Shown here one piece after another: positions 16,535 to 24,152 of a stretch of 28,167 nt of DNA; the first letter of the stretch is position 1, and every line of letters begins with the position of its first letter. The stretch lies in contig JANYEU010000239.1 in NCBI GenBank assembly GCA_025362915.1, positions 1 through 28,167 on the forward strand, given 5' to 3'. The position numbers were made by a program, and so were the translations under genes. Source of the stretch: Chitinophagaceae bacterium (GTDB lineage Bacteria > Bacteroidota > Bacteroidia > Chitinophagales > Chitinophagaceae). Below the pieces are notes generated by a model. That model was not told the origin of the DNA, did no database searches, and saw nothing but the letters and a program-made list of their open reading frames with translations.

Positions 16535-17521
16535 ATGGAATATAGAAAATTAGGAAAAACAGGAATCAATGTGTCTGCCATCAGTTTAGGTACATGGCAG
16601 GTGGGTGGTAAATGGGGCGATGATTTTAGCCATGCTAATGCGGATAGAATATTAGGCGAAGCAGTGGATAATGGTATCAACTTTATAGATACTGCCGATG
16701 TATATTCTGATGGGGAAAGTGAGAAAGCGGTTGGCAACTTTGTGCGCAGCCGTAACGAAAAGATATATGTGGCTACCAAGTGCGGCAGGCAATTAAATCC
16801 GCATATCAGCCAATCATATCAGCCAGAAGTATTACGCAAGTTTGTAGAGAATAGCTTGAAGAATATGGGGCTTGAAACGCTCGACCTCATTCAACTGCAT
16901 TGCCCACCAACAGATGTTTATTATCGGCCAGAGATATTTGAATTGTTTGATAGATTAAAAACAGAAGGTAAGATTCAGAACCTAGGCATTAGTGTAGAAA
17001 GGGTTGAAGAAGCACTAAAAGGAATAGAATATGATAATGTGACTACGGTACAGATTATCTTCAATCTATTCAGACAAAGACCCACCGAGTTATTCTTTGA
17101 GCAAGCCAAGAAGAAGGATATTGGGGTGATAGTTCGTGTACCATTGGCAAGTGGACTATTGACGGGTAAGTTTACCAAAGATTCTACCTTTACCACAGGA
17201 GACCATCGGAACTTTAACCGTAACGGAGAGGCTTTTGATAAGGGGGAAACATTTTCTGGGATAGATTATAACAAAGGATTGGAAGCAGTGGAAGCCTTAA
17301 AAGCTATCTTCCCCAATCAACAGAACCTTGCGCCATTGGCTTTGAAATGGATTCTAGAATTTGATACGGTAAGCTGCATCATTCCCGGTGCATCCAGTCC
17401 GGCACAGGTGGCATCCAATGTTCAATGCCTTTCCTTACCCGACTTCACAGTTGAACAATTGATACAGATGTATGCTGTTTATGAAAAGTATATCAAAAAG
17501 GATGTACATCAGCTTTGGTAG
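16535..17521 (+). CDS. Aldo/keto reductase
   Basis: This 328-residue protein has the AKR (alpha/beta)8 barrel with the tetrad D52, Y57, K82 and H122, in the contexts FIDTADVY, VATKCG and DLIQLHCP. Near the C-terminus IIPGASSPAQVASN is the NADPH-binding loop. It should reduce aldehydes or ketones with NADPH in the cytoplasm; the physiological substrate cannot be read from sequence. Its form (RKLGKTGINVSAISLGTW) matches the group often annotated as YhdN/YccK-like general stress AKRs. The gene begins 36 bp after the hypothetical gene on the same strand. Confidence 0.9.
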   Translation: MEYRKLGKTGINVSAISLGTWQVGGKWGDDFSHANADRILGEAVDNGINFIDTADVYSDGESEKAVGNFVRSRNEKIYVATKCGRQLNPHISQSYQPEVLRKFVENSLKNMGLETLDLIQLHCPPTDVYYRPEIFELFDRLKTEGKIQNLGISVERVEEALKGIEYDNVTTVQIIFNLFRQRPTELFFEQAKKKDIGVIVRVPLASGLLTGKFTKDSTFTTGDHRNFNRNGEAFDKGETFSGIDYNKGLEAVEALKAIFPNQQNLAPLALKWILEFDTVSCIIPGASSPAQVASNVQCLSLPDFTVEQLIQMYAVYEKYIKKDVHQLW

Positions 17522-17799
17522 GAGAAAGTTAGGAATGGAATAACTATGGATTTGAAACCCATAGATTGAAAGACAGTTGAGTTGACTTAAAGTCATTTTT
17601 AAAAACTCATCAAAGAAAAGAATTGCACTTCTTTCTTCAAATGATTTACAATTTTACCCTCTGATAGTTCTTAAGAATAACTCAGGTCAAGATACCCCAT
17701 ATCATGGCTTCTGCTTCAATATCTTTATGTCCATACTTTCATCTTACCAAATCTCTAAACGCAACCGATTAAGCCTATGGTGCAAATAAGACAAATGGG

Positions 17800-18552
17800 C
17801 TATGCTAGCTTTTTTTTAAGGCCAACCACTTCTTCTTGAAGGTTATTCACCATACTTGCCAGTTGATTTACATCCCAACGTTGTATTGTATTTGCTTTTT
17901 GAAGAATATAAACGGCTTTCCATATTTCCAATACATCTTCTTCGCTAACACTATAAGATTCATAAACAGGGTTATCGCTTATCAGTGTGAGTTTATTCTT
18001 CTTCTCTTTATCTTTTGCAATCCTTTTATATACTATACCATCACTCTTGGATAAAACAACATAGCTACCATTATTTTTCAAGTCATCCATCCTTTCCACC
18101 TTCTCTCCTACAATTACACTACCACTAGGTGTTGGCAACATACTATCCCCAACTATTTCAAAAGCACGATACTGACCAGGCGCAAGCATTGGCAAGGTGA
18201 ATGTATTTAATTCATCAACAAAATCAGGATCTGCATAGCCTGCCAAATAACCAGCAGCAGCCTTGATTGGGACAAATTGCACTATCGCAACATCAGACCC
18301 TAATTTATGCTTGCGGCGCTGCTCTAAATAACTTCCCCTTCCATCAACCGACAAGTCTTGAAGTAATAGCTGATCGAGACTAAGCTTAAATAATTCAGAC
18401 ATTATTTCCAATGCTTCCAATTTTGGTTCAGCACGTTCTTCTTCGTACGCACCTAAAAGAGAACGCTTTATTTTAAGCTTTTCAGCCATTTCTTCTTGTG
18501 TCAATCCTTTTGATTTTCTTAAAAACCGAAGATTTTTTCCTGCATAACTCAT
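17800..18552 (-). CDS. XRE-family repressor with S24/LexA-like C-terminal domain
   Basis: This 250-residue protein has an N-terminal helix-turn-helix (about 6-60, with GLTQEEMAEKLKIKRSLLGAYE) and a LexA/phage-repressor-type C-terminal domain. It includes the possible self-cleavage pair A100-G101 (KAAAGY), the nucleophile S137 in GDSM and the general base K176 in IVYKR. A coiled-coil-like tail follows (about 228-250). This layout suggests a DNA-damage- or signal-controlled repressor. Its own promoter carries a likely operator (18582-18596), so autorepression is probable. The OmpA gene lies divergently upstream. It could be a phage remnant, but no phage genes are next to it, and similar proteins occur as lone chromosomal regulators in Bacteroidota. 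Confidence 0.85.
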   Translation of the reverse strand: MSYAGKNLRFLRKSKGLTQEEMAEKLKIKRSLLGAYEEERAEPKLEALEIMSELFKLSLDQLLLQDLSVDGRGSYLEQRRKHKLGSDVAIVQFVPIKAAAGYLAGYADPDFVDELNTFTLPMLAPGQYRAFEIVGDSMLPTPSGSVIVGEKVERMDDLKNNGSYVVLSKSDGIVYKRIAKDKEKKNKLTLISDNPVYESYSVSEEDVLEIWKAVYILQKANTIQRWDVNQLASMVNNLQEEVVGLKKKLA

Positions 18553-18574
18553 GGTATACCTTATTTATTTTAGC

Positions 18575-18603
18575 GCAAATTACTAAATATATTAGTTCTA
18601 CGA
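18575..18603 (-). promoter_or_regulatory. Promoter and dyad operator of the S24 repressor gene
   Basis: On the minus strand a TAATTTGC box (18582-18575) lies about 22 bp before the ATG at 18552. Directly upstream is a perfect dyad, ACTAA-ATATA-TTAGT (18582-18596), overlapping the box by one base. A weak TTTC takes the -33 place near 18603. A dyad between the -33 and -7 elements is the usual place for a repressor operator. Confidence 0.4.
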
Positions 18604-18712
18604 AAAATAATTTAATAAACTTTCAGTAATATAAGTAAAAGCCCAATTAATACTAGCTACTTTTTTCTTTTTTCACTGTCTTGCAGCCATTTTAGCTTTC
18701 CTAATGTCTTTT

Positions 18713-18758
18713 CACATTATGTGCATCATCTCATACAATTATATTTTGTGCACATTAT
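18713..18758. promoter_or_regulatory. Paired dyads in the repressor-ompA spacer
   Basis: CACATTATGTG (18713-18723) is a perfect palindrome with a single central base. TGTGCACA (18747-18754) is an 8-bp palindrome. The string CACATTAT occurs in both places, 38 bp apart. These could be regulator sites for the downstream OmpA gene. Confidence 0.25.
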
Positions 18759-18827
18759 AGAGTAGTGCAATATTTCACTTCGCTTAACTAATTATCAAAA
18801 TTTTAAACAATACTAACATCAACATTT

Positions 18828-20168
18828 ATGAAGAAAACAATTCTATCCATTTTATCAATATTTATATTGGCATACTCTTTTGCACAAACAACTGAAAGTC
18901 TAAAAAAGCCCTTATCCATTGGAGGATCTATTTTTGTAAAGGATTATCCATCATGCCTTAATTATTTTAAACTTAATCCCAATGGTTGGCACAATGAACT
19001 TGCACCAGGATTTAATGGTTTATTTACAACAGGATTATCTTCACATTTTGATGTAGTTGCAACGTTAGGAGCCTGCTACACTAAAGCCAAAAGTTCTAAA
19101 GGCTATTTTTATTATTACCATGATGCTGATAAGTTTAACGGTAGTGAAAGGATGATGTTTGAATTAAGCACTTTAGTAAATTATAAAATACTTACTGATG
19201 ATAAACCAGTAGTACCCTATCTAACTCTCGGTTTAGGTACATCATTTTACGGTGGCACCTACTTTTTGCCTTACATCCCTGTGGGTGGGGGCTTACAGTT
19301 TAAATTAAAAACCGATAAATTCATATACGCACAGATTTTAGTGCATCAGGTAATCAAGACTGGTGATTATGATGAAACAAAAGAAAACCTGAATTATTCT
19401 GTGGGCATGTCATTCCCTATTAAGAAAAGAGCAATGCATAAGTCTATAACCAAACCTGTGGTTGTATTAGACGCTGACAATGATGGCATTCCAGATAGCA
19501 TTGATAAATGTCCTTATGTAGCTGGTTTTGTAAAATACAATGGTTGCCCAATACCTGATACTGATGGTGATGGTATAAATGACGAGGAAGATTCTTGTCC
19601 GCTAATGCCAGGTATTGCCAAATACCACGGTTGTCCAATACCTGATACTGATAAAGATGGTATAAATGATGAGGAAGATTCTTGTCCCACGGTACCAGGT
19701 GTTATTAAATACAAAGGATGTCCAATACCAGACAGAGATGGAGATGGCATAAATGATGATGAAGATAAATGTCCGGATGAGCCAGGAATTGCGGCTAACA
19801 AGGGCTGTCCAGACATTCAACCAAAAATGAATGAATTGGCTAAGCTGATCTTATTCAATACAAGGAGTACCGTAATTGCCAAAAAAGCTTACCCTATCAT
19901 GGATCAAGTAGTAGCATTAATGAAGAAATACCCAGATTTCAAACTTGAGATAGAAGGGCACACAGATAATATAGGTAGTGCTGTAGTAAATCAAAAACTA
20001 TCTCAAAAGAGAGCTGATGCCATCAAAAACTACTTCTTGAATAAGGGCGTAAATACAAGCCGCCTATATGCAATAGGTTATGGCAAGGAAAAGCCAATTG
20101 CAAGCAACAAAACGCCTAAGGGAAGGGCAATGAACAGAAGGGTGGAACTGCATGCCAAGTATCAATAA
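18828..20168 (+). CDS. OmpA-family outer membrane protein with thrombospondin type 3 repeats
   Basis: This 446-residue protein has a signal peptide (about 1-19), a beta-barrel-like N-terminal region (about 28-200), four calcium-binding TSP3 repeats (about 215-329; the motif DxDxDGIxDxxDxCP recurs) and an OmpA C-terminal peptidoglycan-binding domain (about 335-446, EGHTDNIGS, then RADAIKNYF and NRRVEL). It should anchor the outer membrane to peptidoglycan, with the TSP3 part as a stiff Ca-bound linker. Its length and layout match the many OmpA/TSP3 proteins of Bacteroidota. Repeats two and three are near-identical (DTDxDGINDEEDSCP), implying recent duplication. It stands alone, with a strong terminator after it. 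Confidence 0.92.
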   Translation: MKKTILSILSIFILAYSFAQTTESLKKPLSIGGSIFVKDYPSCLNYFKLNPNGWHNELAPGFNGLFTTGLSSHFDVVATLGACYTKAKSSKGYFYYYHDADKFNGSERMMFELSTLVNYKILTDDKPVVPYLTLGLGTSFYGGTYFLPYIPVGGGLQFKLKTDKFIYAQILVHQVIKTGDYDETKENLNYSVGMSFPIKKRAMHKSITKPVVVLDADNDGIPDSIDKCPYVAGFVKYNGCPIPDTDGDGINDEEDSCPLMPGIAKYHGCPIPDTDKDGINDEEDSCPTVPGVIKYKGCPIPDRDGDGINDDEDKCPDEPGIAANKGCPDIQPKMNELAKLILFNTRSTVIAKKAYPIMDQVVALMKKYPDFKLEIEGHTDNIGSAVVNQKLSQKRADAIKNYFLNKGVNTSRLYAIGYGKEKPIASNKTPKGRAMNRRVELHAKYQ

Positions 20169-20193
20169 TTACATTTAATAATCTATAAATTAT

Positions 20194-20229
20194 AAGAAGG
20201 CTACCCAAAAAGGTGGCCTTCTTTTTTAT
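20194..20229 (+). terminator. Rho-independent terminator of the OmpA gene
   Basis: AAGAAGGC (20194-20201) and ACC pair with GGT and GCCTTCTT (20216-20223) across a six-base loop, with one mismatch. A T-run follows directly. It lies about 25 bp after the stop codon. Confidence 0.85.
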
Positions 20230-20465
20230 CCCAACAATCTTTTCTTCAGTAGAACACTTTGAAAATTAGTATTCTTATGCTTATACTATAAATTATATCT
20301 TTTCCAGTACCATCTTTACCACCGGGGCATCCTTAATACTTTCTGTTGCATGGTCTTCCAAAGGTTAACTAGTGTCTATTAGTAAAACTCAATTTCTAAC
20401 TGGCATTCACTTAAAATAAGGTTTACAGAAAGGAGGTTTTTATACGCTGATTTTTAACGGAACGA
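20230..20465. other. Spacer with decayed coding sequence
   Basis: No intact gene is visible. On the minus strand a 23-codon stretch (20364-20293) ends with HATESIKDAPVVKMVLEKI and a stop. Its regular amphipathic pattern looks like the C-terminus of a real protein, but a stop precedes it directly and I could not place it in a family. Confidence 0.3.
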
Positions 20466-20662
20466 GGGTGTAATTTAAACTGTGTCAAGGTCAAAATAAA
20501 ATTAGACCTTTAACAGGATAAATTATGAGAGATAAAAAAGACACGTCATTTAGGTTTGATTATGAGGCAGTAAAAAACCATGCCTTGGAGCAGTTGAAAA
20601 CAGGCAAACCCCTTTTATCCAATATTTCTCAAATTGCCCCAATAACCTTAAAATATGATTAG
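20466..20662 (+). mobile_element. IS256-type transposase remnant
   Basis: ATG 20525 opens 45 codons (MRDKKDTSFRFDYEAVKNHA, then LEQLKTGKPL) and ends at TAG 20662. The start resembles the N-terminus of IS256/Mutator-family transposases, which typically run FDYEAFKxxAIEELKxGKxL. The product loses family likeness after GKPLL and lacks the whole catalytic DDE domain. The leader GGGTGTAATTTAAACTGTGTC (20466-20486) has the look of an IS256-type terminal inverted repeat, but no matching right end was found in the window. It is a relic of an insertion, not an active element. Confidence 0.55.
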
Positions 20663-20720
20663 ATTATCCATTATTTCGAAACTAAACACCCATAATATGC
20701 CATAAATACAAGAGACCAAC

Positions 20721-20750
20721 TTTATAAGAACTACTTTTAATTCTTATAAA
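20721..20750. other. Perfect 10-bp inverted repeat
   Basis: TTTATAAGAA (20721-20730) and TTCTTATAAA (20741-20750) are perfect arms around a ten-base loop. CTTATAAGAA recurs at about 20818. No gene is supported between 20663 and 21051; apart from this repeat and the dyad array below, I see nothing there. Confidence 0.4.
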
Positions 20751-20916
20751 ACAACAACGATTTCTGCTTCAAAAACAACTGCACAAAAGAGTTACCGCAC
20801 ATTGTTGTTGCAGATTACTCTTATAAGAAAACTTGCCGAAACAGTTTCACACCTTCTTTCTTTGTATTCATGCACCATGTATCCTGCACATCCCCCCTTT
20901 GTAATTGGTGTTTTAA

Positions 20917-21009
20917 GCATTTTGTCAATACAAAATGCGTTTTTGTACAAACAAAATGAGATTTTGTCACTTCAAAAGATGATTTTGTTCAGACAAAAGA
21001 TGATTTTGT
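20917..21009. repeat. Second dyad array with exact 21-bp period
   Basis: ACAAAA...TTTTGT dyads are centred at 20938, 20959, 20980 and 21001, exactly 21 bp apart. The second has arms ACAAAAT/ATTTTGT around GAG. Before the first, GCATTTTGT and ACAAAATGC form perfect 9-bp arms around CAAT (20917-20938). Between units, TTTTGT and ACAAAA again face each other, so a half-period dyad exists too. The array ends about 43 bp before the start of the broken gene at 21052. The sequence is unrelated to the array at 13964-14161 but the period is identical. Confidence 0.85.
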
Positions 21010-21051
21010 TCCGTTTTCTGAAAATTAAACAATTACTAAAAAAATAAACAA

Positions 21052-21754
21052 ATGAAAAAGGTTAATATAAACATGATTAGCACCCGATTGATAAGAAGAA
21101 TTTTGCTTCGCGATATTGCTGCAAGAACCAGGGCCATTAGTAATGCCCTATTTGGAGGCCAAACACCTTTAAAGGCATACTACCCGCTACTGCGGCAGCC
21201 ATTGAAGCTATTGTAGTAGCTTTTTTAAGTGCACAAGCTCCAGCCAAGGTAGGTGGAAGCGTGAAGAAGATGGCTTTTGTGGATGCTAAAAAGGCAATAT
21301 ACGCCTTGGTGCTTGAATTTGCACCTTATATAAACGGTATTGCGAAAGGAGATGAGATAATACTGAACCTGAGCACACTGCCCAACAATAAACCCACAGA
21401 TTATGCCATACAAATTTCGGGAGGCAAAAAGCCAAAGGCATAAGTGCGGTGATAGGAATTGCGTTGCAAATTATTGCCGATTGTTTATCTTTTGGAAAAG
21501 GGGTTGGCTATTTTGCCATGTTGAGCGAAGGGATGCAATTGCCTATTGGGTTTACGATTGCTGCAAACGGTCAGGTGTGCATTCCAGAAGGAATTACGCA
21601 CAGGATATTTGTTAATGTAACCCAAAGCCGTAGAAAGCTATTTAATAACCTAAAACCCGGTACCACGTACTACCTGTATTATGTGCTGATGGTGGGCGAC
21701 ACGGTGGGTTTGATAAGCGACTGTGTACCTATATCTAGCACAGCAGTGCTTTAA
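21052..21754 (+). pseudogene. Uncharacterised Bacteroidota gene, apparently broken by two -1 frame changes
   Basis: ATG 21052 gives MKKVNINMISTRLIRRILLR and on to LFGGQTPL. Reading continues sensibly in the -1 frame (PATAAAIEAIVVAFLSAQAP to DYAIQISGGKK), then again in the -1 frame (GISAVIGIALQIIADC to TYYLYYVLMVGDT and STAVL), ending at 21754. The rebuilt product of about 233 residues has a helical N-terminal half and a strand-rich end with a YYLYYV strand, like the family of hypothetical proteins beginning MKKVKxN in Bacteroidota. Both frame changes fall next to the same string AAAGGCATA (21171-21179 and 21434-21442). Decay is the plain reading; recoding is possible. A 21-bp-period dyad array precedes it and a terminator follows. 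Confidence 0.6.
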
Positions 21755-21766
21755 TAGTTGTTAGTG

Positions 21767-21814
21767 AAAGAGGCAGTTGGGAAGTTTTATCTTCCCCAAC
21801 TGCCTCTTTTGACT
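21767..21814. terminator. Strong convergent terminator
   Basis: AAGAGGCAGTTGGG-AAG (from 21769) pairs with CTTCCCCAACTGCCTCTT (to about 21809), with one bulged base, and is flanked by A- and T-runs. It lies between the rightward broken gene and the leftward LolC/E-type gene and can serve both. Confidence 0.8.
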
Positions 21815-21853
21815 TTTAACTATCGACTAAACTCTCATACCCTTCCAAAAGTA

Positions 21854-23074
21854 TTATGACTTCAAACTCATCAGTTCTTTTGCGGCTTTCCGGGCAGGAA
21901 CCCAGGCGGCCAGTACTGCAATAACCAATACGGTGAAGCAGACAAGGATATAATCTGACAGTTGAAGTTTTACAGGGTAGTAATCTATCAAGAAAGTGCC
22001 GCCAGACAATGCTATCAGGTGATATTTTATTTGTAACAAACAAATGGCAGTTGCTATCACAATGCCTCCCCCCCCACCAACAATAGACAATAAAAGCCCT
22101 TCCAATAAGAAAATATGTTGGATGGTGGCATCGGTGGCACCCATTGCCTTTAGTACTGCAATGTCTTTTTGTTTTTCAAGCACCAGCATGGTCAAGGCGC
22201 CAATTATATTAAAGGCGGCCACCATCAATATCAAACAGGTAACCCCATAAATAACCCACTTTTCTATTTGCATGGCGGTGTACAAACTCTGGTTCTGCTG
22301 ATACCTAGTTTTCAAAAGGTACTTGTCGCCCAAAAGTTCTTGAAGGATTTTTATTATTTTGTTCTGGTTCATGGTAGAATCCAGTCTTATTTCGCAATAC
22401 GAATATTCGTCTGGTTTCATATCAAGCATATATTTTACAAACTCAAGGTTGGTAAAAATATACTTGTTGTCAAAGTCTTCCTGAATCATGAATGTTCCAG
22501 TAGGATAAACCGTAAACGAGTTCATTCCATCAATAGAACCCAGATGTTCAGTGGCATTTCTATTTGGAAGGTATAATGTGATGGGATAAATGGTTCTTTC
22601 CACATCAACGCCCAATGCATTTTCAATGCCAGCCCCTATAACAATGTTGGGTTTTTCGGTTGTACCCAAAGAATATTTGCCCCGTACTATATGACCAGCA
22701 ACATTACTGACCAAAGTCTGGTTTTGGTCAACACCTTTCACGGTTACAATACTCTGATTGTCTCCGTTTACCAGTACTGCCTTTTCTTCGGCAGTAAGGC
22801 TTAGGGCAATAATTCCTTTTGTGCCTCTAATTTGATTTAGCTGGGTTTTAGTAAGTTGAATGATCTTTCCTGTTGTGGGATTTATGCTCACATCAGCATA
22901 AAAATCAGTATATAATCCTTTTACCAAATCTTCAAAGCCATTAAATACGCTAAATATTATAACAAGTGCAGCAACTACCACAGCAATTGCCAGTACACTT
23001 ATCCAAGAAATAATATTGATGGCGTTTACAGATTTCTCCGATTTAAAATAACGCCAGGCGAAAAGGAGTTTCAA
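21854..23074 (-). CDS. LolC/LolE-type ABC transporter permease (FtsX/MacB fold)
   Basis: This 406-residue inner-membrane protein has one N-terminal span (about 20-47), a large periplasmic MacB-type domain (about 50-270) and three C-terminal spans (FtsX domain, about 275-400, with VLEKQKDIAVLKAMGATDATIQHIF, the typical coupling segment before the third span). The layout is that of LolC/E, which extract lipoproteins from the inner membrane for outer-membrane delivery together with the ATPase LolD. No LolD gene is in the window, so the exact role is inferred. It follows rbfA by 60 bp on the same strand, a neighbourhood common in Bacteroidota. Confidence 0.87.
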   Translation of the reverse strand: MKLLFAWRYFKSEKSVNAINIISWISVLAIAVVVAALVIIFSVFNGFEDLVKGLYTDFYADVSINPTTGKIIQLTKTQLNQIRGTKGIIALSLTAEEKAVLVNGDNQSIVTVKGVDQNQTLVSNVAGHIVRGKYSLGTTEKPNIVIGAGIENALGVDVERTIYPITLYLPNRNATEHLGSIDGMNSFTVYPTGTFMIQEDFDNKYIFTNLEFVKYMLDMKPDEYSYCEIRLDSTMNQNKIIKILQELLGDKYLLKTRYQQNQSLYTAMQIEKWVIYGVTCLILMVAAFNIIGALTMLVLEKQKDIAVLKAMGATDATIQHIFLLEGLLLSIVGGGGGIVIATAICLLQIKYHLIALSGGTFLIDYYPVKLQLSDYILVCFTVLVIAVLAAWVPARKAAKELMSLKS

Positions 23075-23133
23075 CGTAGTAGAGGTTAGTATTCCTTAAA
23101 AATAATTGATAGCACACATCAAAATAGTGATAC

Positions 23134-23502
23134 CTACTCTGGAGTTTTGGTTGTTGGTTTAAGGGATTTAAAAATTTCTTCCATTTTAAAAACATAATCC
23201 AAAGTATCATCCAAATAATATTGCATTACAGGGATACGTCTTAATTGACTTTTCACCTTATCCGCCAATAGTTTTTTAATTTCCCAAGCCCTATCCGCCA
23301 CTTTTTCCATTGCCACTTCTTTGTCGGCCACCTGAAACATGCTTAAGTATATTCTTGCTTCCAACAAATCGGGGGTTACTTTTACAGACGCTATGCTAAT
23401 CATCCCGCCACCTATCATATTAAGACCCAACTTAGTAAATATATCATTTATTTCTGCTTGCAATACAGATGCCACTTGTTTCTGCCTCTTACTTTCTGTC
23501 AT
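23134..23502 (-). CDS. rbfA: Ribosome-binding factor A
   Basis: This 122-residue protein has the normal RbfA length. The opening SKRQKQVASVLQAEINDIF, the middle SIASVKVTPDLLEARIYLS and the closing LRRIPVMQYYLDDTLDYVFKMEEIF are family hallmarks of the KH-like fold. RbfA binds the 30S subunit near 16S helix 1 and the neck during late maturation and is needed for growth in the cold. It is the first gene of a leftward pair with the LolC/E-type permease. The spacer upstream (23503-23740) also has a 23-codon ORF at 23572 (MKVTFACEYYKEEIKNMLLR) that I do not support. Confidence 0.9.
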   Translation of the reverse strand: MTESKRQKQVASVLQAEINDIFTKLGLNMIGGGMISIASVKVTPDLLEARIYLSMFQVADKEVAMEKVADRAWEIKKLLADKVKSQLRRIPVMQYYLDDTLDYVFKMEEIFKSLKPTTKTPE

Positions 23503-23671
23503 TTCTTATTTTTTATTACGGCGGTAAAATTAACTACTTTGCATTGCTTGTAGCAATAAGAATTAATTTGCATGAAAGTTACGTTTGCCTGCGAGTATTA
23601 TAAGGAAGAAATTAAAAATATGCTGTTACGGATTATAGAATGACACCTTAATATTAAATTTCACTAAAAAG

Positions 23672-23714
23672 CAACTATTTAGTTGAATAGTTGAAGCTTA
23701 TTACATTAGATTTG
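23672..23714 (+). promoter_or_regulatory. Promoter with overlapping dyad for the small membrane protein
   Basis: TAGATTTG (23707-23714) fits the -7 consensus, and TTG at 23683-23685 lies 21 bases upstream as a -33 candidate. A perfect dyad, CAACTATT (23672-23679) and AATAGTTG (23686-23693), brackets this TTG, so a regulator could block it. The ATG is 27 bp downstream at 23741. Confidence 0.5.
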
Positions 23715-23740
23715 TTCGGCCCCACATAAATACGCACACA

Positions 23741-24055
23741 ATGTTCGATGAAGTTTTTTTATTTTTTTTCACATACGGTATCTATTTTATCCTTTTTCTC
23801 TTCTTTTTTAAATTTATCGTACTACTGTGGTACAAGCCCCACAGACCTAGTTATGCATTCAGAAACTTTTTAACCATTTACAGTAAATATTCGGCTCGTG
23901 ATGAGAAAATGGATAGATGGATAAAGTTCAGGAGTATGCACAATCCAGCTACAATTCTGTTTTATATTGTTTTTGTCCTTTGGTTTGTTTCATATTTCAT
24001 TTTTAAGTTTTTATCATACAATAACAATATGCCACATTCGCCTTACACCAATTAG
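23741..24055 (+). CDS. Small two-span membrane protein (104 aa)
   Basis: The protein has two hydrophobic spans (about 4-30 and 69-92) joined by a basic cytoplasmic-like loop with KPHRPSYAFRNF and RDEKMDRWIKFRSMHNPA. Phe and Tyr are very frequent. I recognise no family. A good promoter with a dyad precedes it, which supports a real gene. The giant LamG/PKD gene begins 97 bp downstream; whether the two are linked is unknown. It could be an inner-membrane accessory or simply an orphan of the kind common in Bacteroidota. Confidence 0.6.
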   Translation: MFDEVFLFFFTYGIYFILFLFFFKFIVLLWYKPHRPSYAFRNFLTIYSKYSARDEKMDRWIKFRSMHNPATILFYIVFVLWFVSYFIFKFLSYNNNMPHSPYTN

Positions 24056-24152
24056 GGGATGAGTTGCTTTGTTTATTTAACTTGCAACTTTAATATTGTA
24101 TTATTAAGTGTTTGTATTCGAACCCAGTCCTTATTTTTACCAAAAGAATTTT

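Noticed and set aside
20802..21047. 81-codon ORF through the second dyad array.
   Set aside because: Its last third is only the translated 21-bp repeat (QKMILFRQKMILFR), and the start region has no family likeness.
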